Shown: positions 8,114 through 17,370, counted from the stretch's first letter. The stretch: DNA of 64,000 nt from Flavobacterium sp. ENC (GCF_020991415.1 NZ_JAJMOY010000001.1:744001-808000); one strand, 5' to 3'. The notes: generated from the letters alone by a model not told the origin. Translations and numbers: made by a program.

Positions 8114-9508
8114 ATGAAAAATCTACTTCTGATTAGTATTGCTTTGATGTGTCTCAAAAGTTATGCACAAAAGCAATCTTTTCCCGCCAATGTTGTATTC
8201 AGCAATGGTAGTATGGCTACGTCCAGAAACAGCCAGGACGCGTTAAACAATTATACCATCTGGAAAACCAATTTTGTTGAATCCTGTGCCAATGGGCGAT
8301 ACAGAATAAAATTTGACAATCCTTCTGAAACGGTCTCGGAAGGTATTGGATATGGAATGCTGCTTTCTGCCTATGCAGCCGACAAAACACTCTTTGATGG
8401 CCTCTGGCTGTATTATAAAGACAATGTTAATTCTAATGGTGTGATGAACTGGAAAATCAACGGCTGTTCCGGAATTAACGGTGTCAATGGCGCAACCGAT
8501 GCCGAACTGGATACTGCTTTTGCCCTGATTGTCGCCGACTACCAATGGGAAAGTACCGGAAACATTAATTATAAAAATGATGTTAAAACCCTAATTGCAG
8601 CCATCAAAGCCCATGAAGTTGAAGCGAATACTTTTGTACTAAAACCCGGAGATCAGTTCGGCGGAAGCCAGATTACAAGCCCTTGTTATTTCTCCCCTGC
8701 CTATTACAGGGCTTTTGGAAATTTTACGAATGACAGCACTTTTTGGAATGCCGTTGCAGCAAAATCATACACGGTGATCAACAATAATTTAACCCAAAAC
8801 AATGCCGCTGGCGGTCTGGTTTCCGACTGGTGCCAGGCGTCCGGAGCCTATTCTTCTGAAGCAAGCGGATATAACAGAGCCGGTAAAACGTATACTTACG
8901 ATGCCGCCAGAACGCCCTGGCGTATTGCAGTTGATTATGTATGGTATGGAAATGCGGACGCAAAAACCTACGCAAAAAAATCATCCGATTTTGTGCGGGT
9001 AAATCTTGGAGGTTCCGGCAATATAAAAGATGGTTATAATCAGGATGGAAGTGTAATCGGGCAATGGCATAATGCTACTTTTGTCGGTGCTTTTGCCTGT
9101 GCTGCAATGGCAGGGGAAAATCAGGTACATTTAGATGCTTCTTATAACGATTTAAATGGATTAAATGAACCTAAGAGTTATTTTAACCAAACACTAAAAA
9201 CACTCTATATGTTCCTCTTGACGGGTAATTTCTATTTGCCTCAAAATGCTACTTTGGCTAACCCGGATTTCGAATTAGAAAAAGCAACAGTAACTTTATA
9301 TCCGAATCCAAGTGCCGACCGGTTTACCGTTTTTGCACCCGAAGAATCAACAATATCCGTAATTTCTCCACAAGGAAAAGTTATTTCTGTGCTGAAGACC
9401 ACTTCTGAAAACACGGAGATAAATTTAGCCAATTATTCCTGCGGATTATATTTGATCAAAATTACAAATGATAATAAAAGTATAACTAAGAAATTAATTT
9501 TAAAGTAA
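8114..9508 (+). CDS. Secreted glycoside hydrolase family 8 enzyme with T9SS C-terminal domain
   Basis: A 464-residue secreted glycosidase. The signal peptide is MKNLLLISIALMCLKSYAQ. The catalytic domain shows family-8 marks: SEGIGYGMLLSA with the presumed general acid Glu76, and NGATDAELDTAFAL with Asp129 and Asp133. GH8 enzymes cut beta-1,4 bonds in cellulose, xylan, chitosan or lichenan; which of these applies cannot be read from sequence. From about residue 395, LYPNPSADRF through to ITKKLILK is a type A T9SS sorting domain, so the enzyme should cross the outer membrane by type IX secretion. No cellulose-synthase genes are nearby, so a BcsZ-like role is not supported; polysaccharide degradation is more likely. 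It is monocistronic, with terminators on both sides. Confidence 0.9.
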   Translation: MKNLLLISIALMCLKSYAQKQSFPANVVFSNGSMATSRNSQDALNNYTIWKTNFVESCANGRYRIKFDNPSETVSEGIGYGMLLSAYAADKTLFDGLWLYYKDNVNSNGVMNWKINGCSGINGVNGATDAELDTAFALIVADYQWESTGNINYKNDVKTLIAAIKAHEVEANTFVLKPGDQFGGSQITSPCYFSPAYYRAFGNFTNDSTFWNAVAAKSYTVINNNLTQNNAAGGLVSDWCQASGAYSSEASGYNRAGKTYTYDAARTPWRIAVDYVWYGNADAKTYAKKSSDFVRVNLGGSGNIKDGYNQDGSVIGQWHNATFVGAFACAAMAGENQVHLDASYNDLNGLNEPKSYFNQTLKTLYMFLLTGNFYLPQNATLANPDFELEKATVTLYPNPSADRFTVFAPEESTISVISPQGKVISVLKTTSENTEINLANYSCGLYLIKITNDNKSITKKLILK

Positions 9509-9520
9509 TTTGATAAAATT

Positions 9521-9560
9521 AAAACTCCCAAATTACGATTGTAATTTGGGAGTTTTTTAT
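9521..9560 (+). terminator. Strong rho-independent terminator after the GH8 gene
   Basis: A perfect 16-bp inverted repeat (AAAACTCCCAAATTAC at 9521-9536, GTAATTTGGGAGTTTT at 9541-9556) with a GATT loop runs into a T tract. It closes the glycosidase gene and forms the left border of the restriction-like island. Confidence 0.93.
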
Positions 9561-9610
9561 TTTGTTACGAATTATAACAATTTAGAATAGATTTTCTCAG
9601 TTCAAAAAAT

Positions 9611-9618
9611 TATTTTTG
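9611..9618 (+). promoter_or_regulatory. Candidate -7 element (TATTTTTG) of the restriction-like island
   Basis: TATTTTTG matches the Bacteroidota -7 consensus TAnnTTTG. It ends only 4 bp before the ATG at 9623, which would place the transcription start at or next to the start codon. No clear TTG -33 element is present at the expected distance, so this remains a moderate call. Confidence 0.45.
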
Positions 9619-9622
9619 TAAT

Positions 9623-12600
9623 ATGGGAAAAGTTCAAGAAAATGAATTTTTAGTTGGTGTATTAAAAGAACTAGAATTTTTTAGTTCTGATTCATCTATT
9701 GAAAATAATTTTCCAGAAATTGTTTTTACAAAAAATCCACCTCAAAATCTTCGTCCAAAACACTATATTGCTCTTGAATTTGCATCTGGTTTAGATGCTG
9801 ATGCGGTCTATTTTAAGTATTATGATGATAATAGAGATTCTGTTGCTCAAGTTTATTTTTACGACAATGAAAATTCTAAATACGATAAAAATAAAATTGC
9901 AGAGATTCATAGAAACGTCTATAGTAGCAGTCAAGTACCTTTAATAACTTTTATTGATAAAAATAGTATTTCTCTGTTTGATACAAGGATACCTGTTTAT
10001 GTAGAAGACCAAAATACTATTACTAACGAAAAGTGTATTATTGAAAAGTCATATTCATTAGAAAATGAGCTATATATTTTATCAAAATATTTTAATGCAA
10101 AAAAATTAAATAGTGGCGAATTTTGGGAATCAAAAGAAGCATCCCTTCATTTTAAAAATAATACCTCAGCTTACGAAGAACTTGTCAACTCCTTATCTTT
10201 AATTAGAAAAAGTTTCCATAAAGTTTTTCAAGATTTTGATAATTTTAAAGACAATCCAAAAGATGCAAATGATTTTGCAGATGAAATATTATTTAAGTGT
10301 ATTTTAATTAAATACCTAGAAGAAAACGGATTAGAAGATGCCCAAGAATTTTATAAAAAAAGCGATCTTCCTAATTCATTAAATAAAATCTTAGAGGCTA
10401 ATCAATTAAATAAGCTTTTAGATAAGTTAGATTTTCATTTTAATGGAAATGTATTTTTTATAGAAAATGAAAGAAAAAATCTTCTTAACAAATTAGATTT
10501 ATCATCATTAGCACTTTGTTTAGATGGCAGATTTGGAAGTAATACAAACCTTTATTTATGGGAAATGTATTCTTTCAAACATATTCCTATTGAATTAATA
10601 AGTAATTTTTATGAAGAATTTATTCCTAAGGATAAAGAAAACTCAGGAACTGTTTATACTCCAAGTCATTTAGTTAATTTACTAATTGACGAATGTTTAC
10701 CATTATCCGATAAAGAAGAAGATTTAATATATAATGTGAGATTAGCTGATGTAAGTTGTGGAAGTGGAATTTTCATTACTACAGCTTTCAAACGTTTAGT
10801 ACAACGCTGGAGAGTAAAAAATAGAAATGAAAAAACAGGAAAATTAGCAACCCCTACTTTAAAAATTGTTAAGAAGATTTTATCTGACAATATTTTTGGC
10901 ATTGACTTACATCCTACATCTGTAAAATTAACTAAGTTTAGTCTCCAATTAGCTCTTTGTCAATTGGTTCCAAATAAAGAATTATGGACTTGGAATGAAG
11001 ATAAAGTATTTAAAGATTTACAAAACATAAATATTCATAATAAAGATTTTTTTGATTTTTTAGTTGAAAATAAAGATTTTCATAACAGCTTGGATTTAAT
11101 TATTGGAAATCCACCATTTCAGTCTCTAAAAGAAGATAAAAAGATTAAGGAGTATTCGTTAATTACTAAAAAATTAAAAGAAAACATCAATTTTGAATTC
11201 TCAGTTAAAATACCTGATAACCAATTAGCTTTAATGTTTTTAGAAGCAAGTAGTTTACTTCTAAAAAATAAGGCTGAATTGTGTTTTATACAAAAATCAA
11301 CTTCATTATTATACAATTCAGGTGCGAAAGAATTTAGAAATGCATTATTCAATCAATTTCATGTTCATCAAATAATTGATTTTACTTTATTAAAAAATGA
11401 TTTATTCAAATCAAAAAGTCGCGAGGTTTTAGATGAAAATCAAAAGCCTATTTTAGATAATAAAGGAAAACCTAAAAAAAGTAAAAATACTTCTGTTGAA
11501 TCTTGCGCTGTATTTTACAAAAAAGAGTTAATTGAACAATACACCACAAGCCACGTTGTTTCAAGGTTATTGAAAAACACTAAAGATGGGTTATCATTTG
11601 AATTCGATTATTATGATTTCTACGATATTCCCAAAGAAATTGTTTTAAATGACAATACTATTTGGAGATGTAATTTATTAGGAGGAAATCGATTAAATCA
11701 TTTAATTAAAAAACTGAATAAAAAAACAGCCTATCAGACTAATTTAGAAAATTATATATCTAATTACCTACATATAGACAAGGATTTATTTTGTGAAGGA
11801 TTTATTAAAGGTACTCCACAAGGTGAAAAGGATGAGAAAAATTTCTATTGTGAATATATTACAAATAAAAACATCTTAACTGCTTCCAATTTTGAAAAAA
11901 ACAAATTTGATAAATTTTTAACCAATCAGAAGTTTTATAGAGCTCCGATTGAAGGAGCTTTTAAAGGTCCACTTATAACTATAAAAGAACAAATAAAAAA
12001 TTCCGAGCCGTTTATAAAAATTCATTTTGAAGATGTTGCCTTTGATTCAAGAATTGTTGGGTTTTCTTTTTCAGAAACAAAGAATGGGTCTGACATTGCA
12101 AAAAGAATTTATAACATTTTAGTAAAAAATAAAAAGATAAATGCTTTAAAAACGCTATCAACTTGTTCGCAATTTTTCTTAGGGTCTTCTTCAGTAATTC
12201 AAAAAGCAGATATAAATAATTGGACTATTCCATTAGGAACAGATGAAATTAATCTTTCTTTCTCTGAAAAAATAATAATGGATGATGTTTTAGATTACAT
12301 TTATCCTTCTTGGTATGAAGGAGAAAAAGCAGATATAAATAAATATGATTCATCTAATGATGATTTACTTGCATTTGCAGATATTTTCAATCAATCATTT
12401 AATTCAGTTTATAAAAAAGATTCTAAAGAGCAGGTTTTAAAGAAAATCCATAATGGAAAAACTTTTTATGCTTTAGAATTTCAATATGGCGAAAACATTG
12501 AATTTGAAGGAATAATTGATAATGAAGTTGATATTAATGATTTAATAATTAATGAATTTTCAACTAACTCAATTATAAAGAGAGTAATGCGCATTTATCG

Positions 12601-12712
12601 ACAAAATTCTATCTTTTTGATAAAACCAAAAAATCTTAGATATTGGTTAAAATCTATAGCTTTAAGAGATGCAGATGACATTTTTGATGATATGATAAAA
12701 AATGGATATTAA
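9623..12712 (+). CDS. Eco57I/type IIG-like N6-adenine DNA methyltransferase
   Basis: A 1029-residue DNA methyltransferase of the gamma-type N6-adenine class. A YTPSHLVNLLID segment (near residue 345, motif X region) precedes the SAM-binding motif I LADVSCGSGIF (about 374-384, a variant of DPACGSG), then DNIFGIDLHPTSVKLTKFSL, and the catalytic motif IV GNPPF (about 495-499). The C-terminal 500 residues probably contain the target-recognition region. The N-terminal 170 residues are of unknown type; I see no clear PD-(D/E)xK motif there, so cleavage probably relies on the next gene. Base composition is visibly more AT-rich than the flanking genes, suggesting transfer. It overlaps the nuclease gene by one base (TAATG), indicating translational coupling. 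A TATTTTTG promoter element ends 4 bp before the start codon. Confidence 0.85.
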   Translation: MGKVQENEFLVGVLKELEFFSSDSSIENNFPEIVFTKNPPQNLRPKHYIALEFASGLDADAVYFKYYDDNRDSVAQVYFYDNENSKYDKNKIAEIHRNVYSSSQVPLITFIDKNSISLFDTRIPVYVEDQNTITNEKCIIEKSYSLENELYILSKYFNAKKLNSGEFWESKEASLHFKNNTSAYEELVNSLSLIRKSFHKVFQDFDNFKDNPKDANDFADEILFKCILIKYLEENGLEDAQEFYKKSDLPNSLNKILEANQLNKLLDKLDFHFNGNVFFIENERKNLLNKLDLSSLALCLDGRFGSNTNLYLWEMYSFKHIPIELISNFYEEFIPKDKENSGTVYTPSHLVNLLIDECLPLSDKEEDLIYNVRLADVSCGSGIFITTAFKRLVQRWRVKNRNEKTGKLATPTLKIVKKILSDNIFGIDLHPTSVKLTKFSLQLALCQLVPNKELWTWNEDKVFKDLQNINIHNKDFFDFLVENKDFHNSLDLIIGNPPFQSLKEDKKIKEYSLITKKLKENINFEFSVKIPDNQLALMFLEASSLLLKNKAELCFIQKSTSLLYNSGAKEFRNALFNQFHVHQIIDFTLLKNDLFKSKSREVLDENQKPILDNKGKPKKSKNTSVESCAVFYKKELIEQYTTSHVVSRLLKNTKDGLSFEFDYYDFYDIPKEIVLNDNTIWRCNLLGGNRLNHLIKKLNKKTAYQTNLENYISNYLHIDKDLFCEGFIKGTPQGEKDEKNFYCEYITNKNILTASNFEKNKFDKFLTNQKFYRAPIEGAFKGPLITIKEQIKNSEPFIKIHFEDVAFDSRIVGFSFSETKNGSDIAKRIYNILVKNKKINALKTLSTCSQFFLGSSSVIQKADINNWTIPLGTDEINLSFSEKIIMDDVLDYIYPSWYEGEKADINKYDSSNDDLLAFADIFNQSFNSVYKKDSKEQVLKKIHNGKTFYALEFQYGENIEFEGIIDNEVDINDLIINEFSTNSIIKRVMRIYRQNSIFLIKPKNLRYWLKSIALRDADDIFDDMIKNGY

Positions 12713-13431
12713 TGCAAAAACCTTTTAACAGCTATAATAAGCCATTTTTTAATAACATTGACACAAATACATATGTCAATGAAGTAATCTTATTTATTGA
12801 GAATAAAATTTCTAATTTTCCTGCGTTTTTAAAAAATTCTTCCCTTCTACAAAACCTTTCACAAACAATTCAAGGTGAAGATTTAATCACCGAAAATTTA
12901 TGTGATTTTTTTACCGCTCATGAAAAAATTTATACATACCAGTTCGGAAAACAAGACAATTATTTTTTTCAATTTCGAAATCAATCAAAAGGGCAAGGAC
13001 ATCGATCAAATGATTGTGGTGTTATTTTAGCAAATACAAAAGGAAGCTTAGGTAAAATATTAGTTATAGAAGCTAAAAGACTTCCTACTCCAGGAACTAG
13101 TAGAGAAAAAGAATATATTGAGGGAAATCTTGGCGGAATTGAACGTTTCAAAAAAGAAGTTCATTCGCAAGAAATATCATATAATTTAGCAATAATGATT
13201 GGATATATTCAAGGAGAAAATTCAAGTCACTGGTATAAAAAAGTTAATGAATGGATTAACGAACAAGTCCAGAAAAGCTCAAATCCAGATATTTCTTGGT
13301 TAGATGAAGATAAACTAATTCTTGATAAAAATTTTACTTCAAATAAAACCATTACAAAATACAATTCACTTCATTCTAGAATTAAACTCGAGAAAATTAA
13401 ATTAAATCATTATTGGATTGATTTAAACTAA
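12712..13431 (+). CDS. PD-(D/E)xK-type nuclease, partner of the methyltransferase
   Basis: A 239-residue protein with no signal peptide. It has a plausible PD-(D/E)xK nuclease core: acidic helix residues near Glu57 and Glu61, then Asp101 in the strand SNDCGVIL, then LVIEAKRL with Glu120 and Lys122, followed by an amphipathic helix (GGIERFKKEV) and a strand-rich AIMIGYIQ segment. This spacing is typical of the restriction-endonuclease fold. The gene starts inside the stop codon of the methyltransferase and shares its extreme AT richness, so the pair probably acts as one restriction-modification or related defence system, with this protein as the cutting subunit. I do not recognise a named family, and the nuclease call rests on motif reading only. 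Confidence 0.65.
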   Translation: MQKPFNSYNKPFFNNIDTNTYVNEVILFIENKISNFPAFLKNSSLLQNLSQTIQGEDLITENLCDFFTAHEKIYTYQFGKQDNYFFQFRNQSKGQGHRSNDCGVILANTKGSLGKILVIEAKRLPTPGTSREKEYIEGNLGGIERFKKEVHSQEISYNLAIMIGYIQGENSSHWYKKVNEWINEQVQKSSNPDISWLDEDKLILDKNFTSNKTITKYNSLHSRIKLEKIKLNHYWIDLN

Positions 13432-13471
13432 AAATTCCCAAACTACAATTTGTAATTGGGAGTTTTTTTAT
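13431..13471. terminator. Bidirectional terminator between the nuclease gene and tex
   Basis: An imperfect hairpin with arms AAAATTCCCAA-type (about 13431-13442) and TTGGGAGTTTTTTT-type (about 13456-13470) lies between convergent genes. It resembles the terminators at 8025 and 9521, so the island is flanked by related terminator sequences. Confidence 0.75.
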
Positions 13472-13502
13472 CTAATAATTCCAGCAAATCTGGAATTTGA
13501 TT

Positions 13503-15626
13503 TTACAATACCATCGTCAGCTGAATTCTTTTCCTGTCCTCATCCACTTCAGTCACTTTCACATCAACATGCTGATGTAATTTCACCACTTCGTTTACGT
13601 CGCTTACAAAACCGGCTTTGAGCTGTGAAATATGAACCAGTCCGCTTTCTTTGATTCCGATATCAACAAAACAGCCAAAATTGGTAATGTTATTTACGAT
13701 GCCGGGTAAAATCATTCCGGTTCTCAAATCCTTGATCGATTTTACATTCGCATCAAATTCAAAAACCTTGGCGGACTTTCTTGGGTCCAGTCCGGGCTTT
13801 TCAAGCTCTTTAATGATGTCTTTTAGGGTTAGTAAACCAATTTCAGGTGTAACATAGTTTTCGGGCTTAATCAGGGCTGTTTTCTCCTTGTTGGCAATTA
13901 GGTCGTTTACCGAAAGTTTCAAATCTTTTGCCATTTTCTCAACAACAGGATACGCTTCCGGATGCACCGCAGAATTGTCCAATGGATTCTTCGCATTTGA
14001 AATCCTGATAAATGCCGCACCTTGCTGATAAGCCTTATCGCCCAAGCGCGGTACTTTTTTCAATTGTTTCCTGTCCTCGAAAGGGCCATTTTCGGAACGG
14101 TACTGCACAATGTTTTCGGCCAGTTTCTCTCCTATTCCACTCACATAACTTAGCAAATGTTTACTTGCTGTATTTATATTAATACCCACCGAGTTCACAC
14201 AACGAATTACGGTATTATCTAATTCTTCTTTTAATTTGGTCTGATCTACATCATGCTGGTACTGCCCTACTCCAATTGCTTTTGGGTCAATTTTTACCAG
14301 TTCGGCAAGAGGATCGGAAAGTCTCCTTCCGATAGAAACCGAACCACGAACCGTAACATCATAATTTGGAAATTCTTCACGGGCAATTTTTGATGCCGAA
14401 TACACGGAAGCTCCTGCCTCAGAAACGATGAAAACCTGGAGCGGTTTGTCGAACGCAATTTTTTTGATAAAGAATTCCGTTTCACGCGAAGCCGTTCCGT
14501 TTCCGATCGAAATAGCATCAATCTGATACGCATTTACCATCGAACGAATTTTCTTGATCGCCATGGCTTCCTCATTTTGAGGGGCGTGCGGATAAATGGT
14601 TTCGTTGTATAATAAATCTCCTTTTTCGTCCAGGCAAACTACTTTACAACCGCTTCTGAAACCAGGGTCTATAGCCAGAATACGTTTCTCTCCCAAAGGC
14701 GGTGCCAGTAATAACTGCCCTAAATTGTTCGCAAAAACCTGAATCGAATTGGCATCGGCCTTCGCTTTGGCTTCCTGCAAAGTTTCGTTTCCAATCGCCG
14801 GATTCAGCAATCTTTTGTAACTGTCTTCAATCGCTAACTGCAAATGAGCCGTAGTGCTATTTTGTTTTTTAATGATTATTTCGTCAATAACATCATACGC
14901 TTCATCGATATCAACATCCACTTTCATCTTAACAAAACCTTCATTTTCCGCACGAAGCATCGCTAATAACCGGTGCGAAGGCGCTTTTGTCAACGGTTCT
15001 TCCCAATCAAAATACTGACTGAATTTTTGGGCTCCCTCTTCTTCGCTTTTCTTTTTTACAACTTTGGTTCCGATAGTGGCTTTTCGCTGGAACAGTCTTC
15101 GCAATTGTTTACGAACGTAAATATTCTCATTGATCCATTCCGCAACAATATCACGGGCACCCTGCATCGCCGCTTCTTCATTAATCACATTGTCATTAAT
15201 ATATTGTGTTGAAATAAAGTCAATATCAACATCGTTTTCAGACATGATGATTTTAGCCAGTGGTTCTAAGCCAAATTCGCGGGCAACATCGGCTTTGGTT
15301 TTTTTCTTCTTTTTATAAGGAAGATAAAAATCTTCTATCTCTTGTAAATCAAAACTTTGTTCGATTTTTTGTTTTAATTCAGGTGTAAGTGCTTTCTGTT
15401 CTTCGATTGATTTCAGAACAGCTTCCTTACGTTTTACAATTGCTTCATAATCTTTCTGAAGCTTCGCAATCTGCTCGATCTGAACTTCATCAAGATTTCC
15501 GGTAGTATCTTTTCGGTAACGTGAAATAAAGGGAATCGTACAGTCTTCCTCTAATAATTTTACGGTATTTTGAATGTTAATCGCTGCTGTTTGTACAGTT
15601 CTGGCAATGAATTGAATATTAGTCAT
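13503..15626 (-). CDS. tex: Tex-like transcription accessory protein (S1 RNA-binding)
   Basis: A 707-residue cytoplasmic nucleic-acid-binding protein of the Tex/YhgF family. The N-terminal part is helical (Tex_N type). Around residue 316, KRILAIDPGFRSGCKV begins a YqgF/RNase H-like domain. Around residues 480-510, ININTASKHLLSYVSGIG is a helix-hairpin-helix. The C terminus (about 635-705) is an S1 domain with GIVNNITNFGCFVDIG and SGLVHISQL. Tex proteins bind RNA and affect transcription elongation; the precise role in Bacteroidota is unclear. The length is normal for the phylum. It is transcribed on the minus strand, convergent with the restriction-like island, and has its own upstream region shared with the divergent DUF1294 gene. 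Confidence 0.95.
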   Translation of the reverse strand: MTNIQFIARTVQTAAINIQNTVKLLEEDCTIPFISRYRKDTTGNLDEVQIEQIAKLQKDYEAIVKRKEAVLKSIEEQKALTPELKQKIEQSFDLQEIEDFYLPYKKKKKTKADVAREFGLEPLAKIIMSENDVDIDFISTQYINDNVINEEAAMQGARDIVAEWINENIYVRKQLRRLFQRKATIGTKVVKKKSEEEGAQKFSQYFDWEEPLTKAPSHRLLAMLRAENEGFVKMKVDVDIDEAYDVIDEIIIKKQNSTTAHLQLAIEDSYKRLLNPAIGNETLQEAKAKADANSIQVFANNLGQLLLAPPLGEKRILAIDPGFRSGCKVVCLDEKGDLLYNETIYPHAPQNEEAMAIKKIRSMVNAYQIDAISIGNGTASRETEFFIKKIAFDKPLQVFIVSEAGASVYSASKIAREEFPNYDVTVRGSVSIGRRLSDPLAELVKIDPKAIGVGQYQHDVDQTKLKEELDNTVIRCVNSVGININTASKHLLSYVSGIGEKLAENIVQYRSENGPFEDRKQLKKVPRLGDKAYQQGAAFIRISNAKNPLDNSAVHPEAYPVVEKMAKDLKLSVNDLIANKEKTALIKPENYVTPEIGLLTLKDIIKELEKPGLDPRKSAKVFEFDANVKSIKDLRTGMILPGIVNNITNFGCFVDIGIKESGLVHISQLKAGFVSDVNEVVKLHQHVDVKVTEVDEDRKRIQLTMVL

Positions 15627-15716
15627 ACTTTTAATGAAATAATTTCTTGATTATAAAATAAGATAATCTGTTTCTTAAAACAATCGACAGATTAATTAAT
15701 CACCCGGCTAAAATAA

Positions 15717-15724
15717 TATCTTTG
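15717..15724 (+). promoter_or_regulatory. Candidate -7 element (TATCTTTG) upstream of the DUF1294 gene
   Basis: TATCTTTG fits the TAnnTTTG consensus and lies 17 bp before the ATG at 15742. A -33 TTG is not obvious, so only the -7 part is supported. Confidence 0.45.
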
Positions 15725-15741
15725 TTTTTAATTTTAAGCCA

Positions 15742-16011
15742 ATGGAAGTTTTATTACTGTTTTTTTTTATTGTAAATAGTATTGCATTTATCTTAGGAGG
15801 TTACGATAAATATTTGGCTGTCAGACATAAATCCCGAATTTCTGAAAATACATTATTTGCAGCTGCTTTATTTGGCGGCTCCATAGGACTATTATTGGCC
15901 ATGTTGTTTTTTAGGCATAAAACGGGTAAATACTCTTTTATTATAAAATTTACGATCATTTTTTTAGCTCAGCTTGTTCTGTTTTACCTGAAATTAGATC
16001 CTGAAATCTAG
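15742..16011 (+). CDS. DUF1294 family small membrane protein
   Basis: An 89-residue inner-membrane protein. It has three hydrophobic segments (about residues 2-20, 38-56 and 68-84). Family marks are NSIAFILGGYDKYLAVRHKSRI followed by a Gly-rich helix (AAALFGGSIGLLLAM) and the basic FRHKTGKYSF turn. DUF1294 proteins are small and of unknown function; some are found fused to cold-shock domains. It is monocistronic, with a GC hairpin terminator after it at 16123. The family call is confident; no function can be given. Confidence 0.85.
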   Translation: MEVLLLFFFIVNSIAFILGGYDKYLAVRHKSRISENTLFAAALFGGSIGLLLAMLFFRHKTGKYSFIIKFTIIFLAQLVLFYLKLDPEI

Positions 16012-16122
16012 TTGTTAACAATGTTAATAACTCAAAAAAAATACTCTAATCAATTGTATTTAAGGTTTTTATATAAAAAAACCGGATGAATTAAAAAATC
16101 CGCCCGGTGTGTTATCTTATTT

Positions 16123-16147
16123 GGTGCGAAGCACCCGTTTTTTTTTT
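16123..16147 (+). terminator. Terminator after the DUF1294 gene
   Basis: A short hairpin GGTGC-GAA-GCACC (16123-16135) is followed by C, G and a run of T residues. It lies just outside the 3' end of the convergent rpiB gene. Confidence 0.75.
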
Positions 16148-16153
16148 GACTTT

Positions 16154-16585
16154 TTACTGACAGGCGATTTTATTCACTCTGTTTTGGTGTCTTCCACCTT
16201 CAAATGCGGTATTTAAAAAAGTCTCCACTATTTCTACTGCCTGTGGAATCGATGTAAAACGCGCCGGAATACTGACAATATTAGCGTCATTATGCAAACG
16301 GGTTAAATACGCAATTTCCTTGGTCCAGCATAAACCCGCTCTTACTTTCGGGTGTTTGTTAACCGTCATAGCAATTCCGTTTCCGCTTCCGCAGATCACA
16401 ATTCCGAAATCAGCTTTTCCTTCAGAAACATCATTGGCAACCGGATGTCCATAATCAGGATAATCAACAGAATCTTCCGAATCTGTTCCGTAATTTGTTA
16501 CTTCATAACCCTTTGCTTTCAGCATCGCAACAATTGCTTTTTTATAATCTGGTCCTGCGTGGTCGTTTCCTATTGAAATTTTCAT
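16154..16585 (-). CDS. rpiB: Ribose 5-phosphate isomerase B
   Basis: This enzyme interconverts ribose 5-phosphate and ribulose 5-phosphate in the pentose phosphate pathway. The protein of 143 residues starts MKISIGNDHAGPDYK, with the DHAG motif at residues 8-11, the catalytic Cys65 in GIVICGSGNGIAM, and the conserved ARFTS segment. I chose the ATG at 16585 rather than the longer frame beginning at 16624, because the additional 13 residues have no counterpart in the family and the conserved protein begins exactly with this methionine. It is a single gene on the minus strand, convergent with DUF1294 and upstream of a long AT-rich gap. Confidence 0.95.
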   Translation of the reverse strand: MKISIGNDHAGPDYKKAIVAMLKAKGYEVTNYGTDSEDSVDYPDYGHPVANDVSEGKADFGIVICGSGNGIAMTVNKHPKVRAGLCWTKEIAYLTRLHNDANIVSIPARFTSIPQAVEIVETFLNTAFEGGRHQNRVNKIACQ

Positions 16586-17370
16586 TATAAGTACTATTAA
16601 GTTGTGTCTTGCAAATTTACTCAATTAATAAATGTTTGCCACGAATTACGCTAATTTTCACAAATTTTATTCTGTACACTTTAAAATTATGGTTTACTTT
16701 ATCAAATATTTAACCGGTCTGTATCCTTGAATTCATGGTAAAATATTTCAGTATATAACTTACATAATATCACAACCTTAACACTTATCAACAATCTTAA
16801 CATCTCTGTAATAATCTGATAATCAATTAGAAATGAATAACTTTTTTGTTAAAATTTTAGAATGTTAATACTAAAAGCTAATTCGTTGATATTCAGTTAA
16901 CTTTAAATTAACATTATTTGTTAATAAGTTCGGATAGAAAATTAGAAGTTTTTTTTGGTTGTGTCGAAAAAAAACCTAATCCAAAACTGCAATGAAAAAA
17001 CCTAATAAAGTTTGATGAATTTTTAGAAAAGTTATCAATATCGAAAATGCCATTTTCAACAAAATTCAGGTTATGAAGTTATCTACAAAAGGAATCCATT
17101 TTCGGTTGTCAACCATTGTTAATTAAAAATGAAAAAGGCCTAAAAATTAATCCTTTAACCAAATATAACTATGTTGATAACTCTATATAAGTAAGTAAAA
17201 CTTCATTTCAATACATTTAAAAATAAATTTATACGACATATTAACACACTATAATAACCATCAAAAATTAATTAAATTTAAAATTTTCTTTTTGTTGTAT
17301 TTAATATATGTTGACAACTTTGAAAGTTTAAAAGAGAAAAAAAATTTTTGAGAATGAAAAAAAGAACTGT
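16586..17370. other. Candidate replication origin (DnaA-box-like cluster in AT-rich gap)
   Basis: A 785-bp non-coding, strongly AT-rich stretch. It contains several 9-mers close to the DnaA box TTATNCACA: TTATCAACA at 16785-16793 and inverted at 17172-17180, TTATCTACA at 17079-17087, TTATCAATA at 17032-17040, TGTTGACAA at 17309-17317 and TTGTCAACC at 17106-17114. Many TTAATA-type tracts could serve as unwinding elements. Genes to the left run leftward (rpiB, tex) and genes to the right run rightward (rnr and beyond), apart from the small DUF2007-like gene. A parS cluster lies about 17 kb away. A dispersed-repeat-like fragment (GCCACGAATTACGCTAATTT) is at 16638-16657. This is an inference that GC skew would decide. 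Confidence 0.5.

Noticed and set aside
9623..13431. The AT-rich island considered as a transposon or integrative element
   Set aside because: No transposase, integrase, terminal inverted repeats or target duplications are seen; the only flanking repeats are terminator hairpins.
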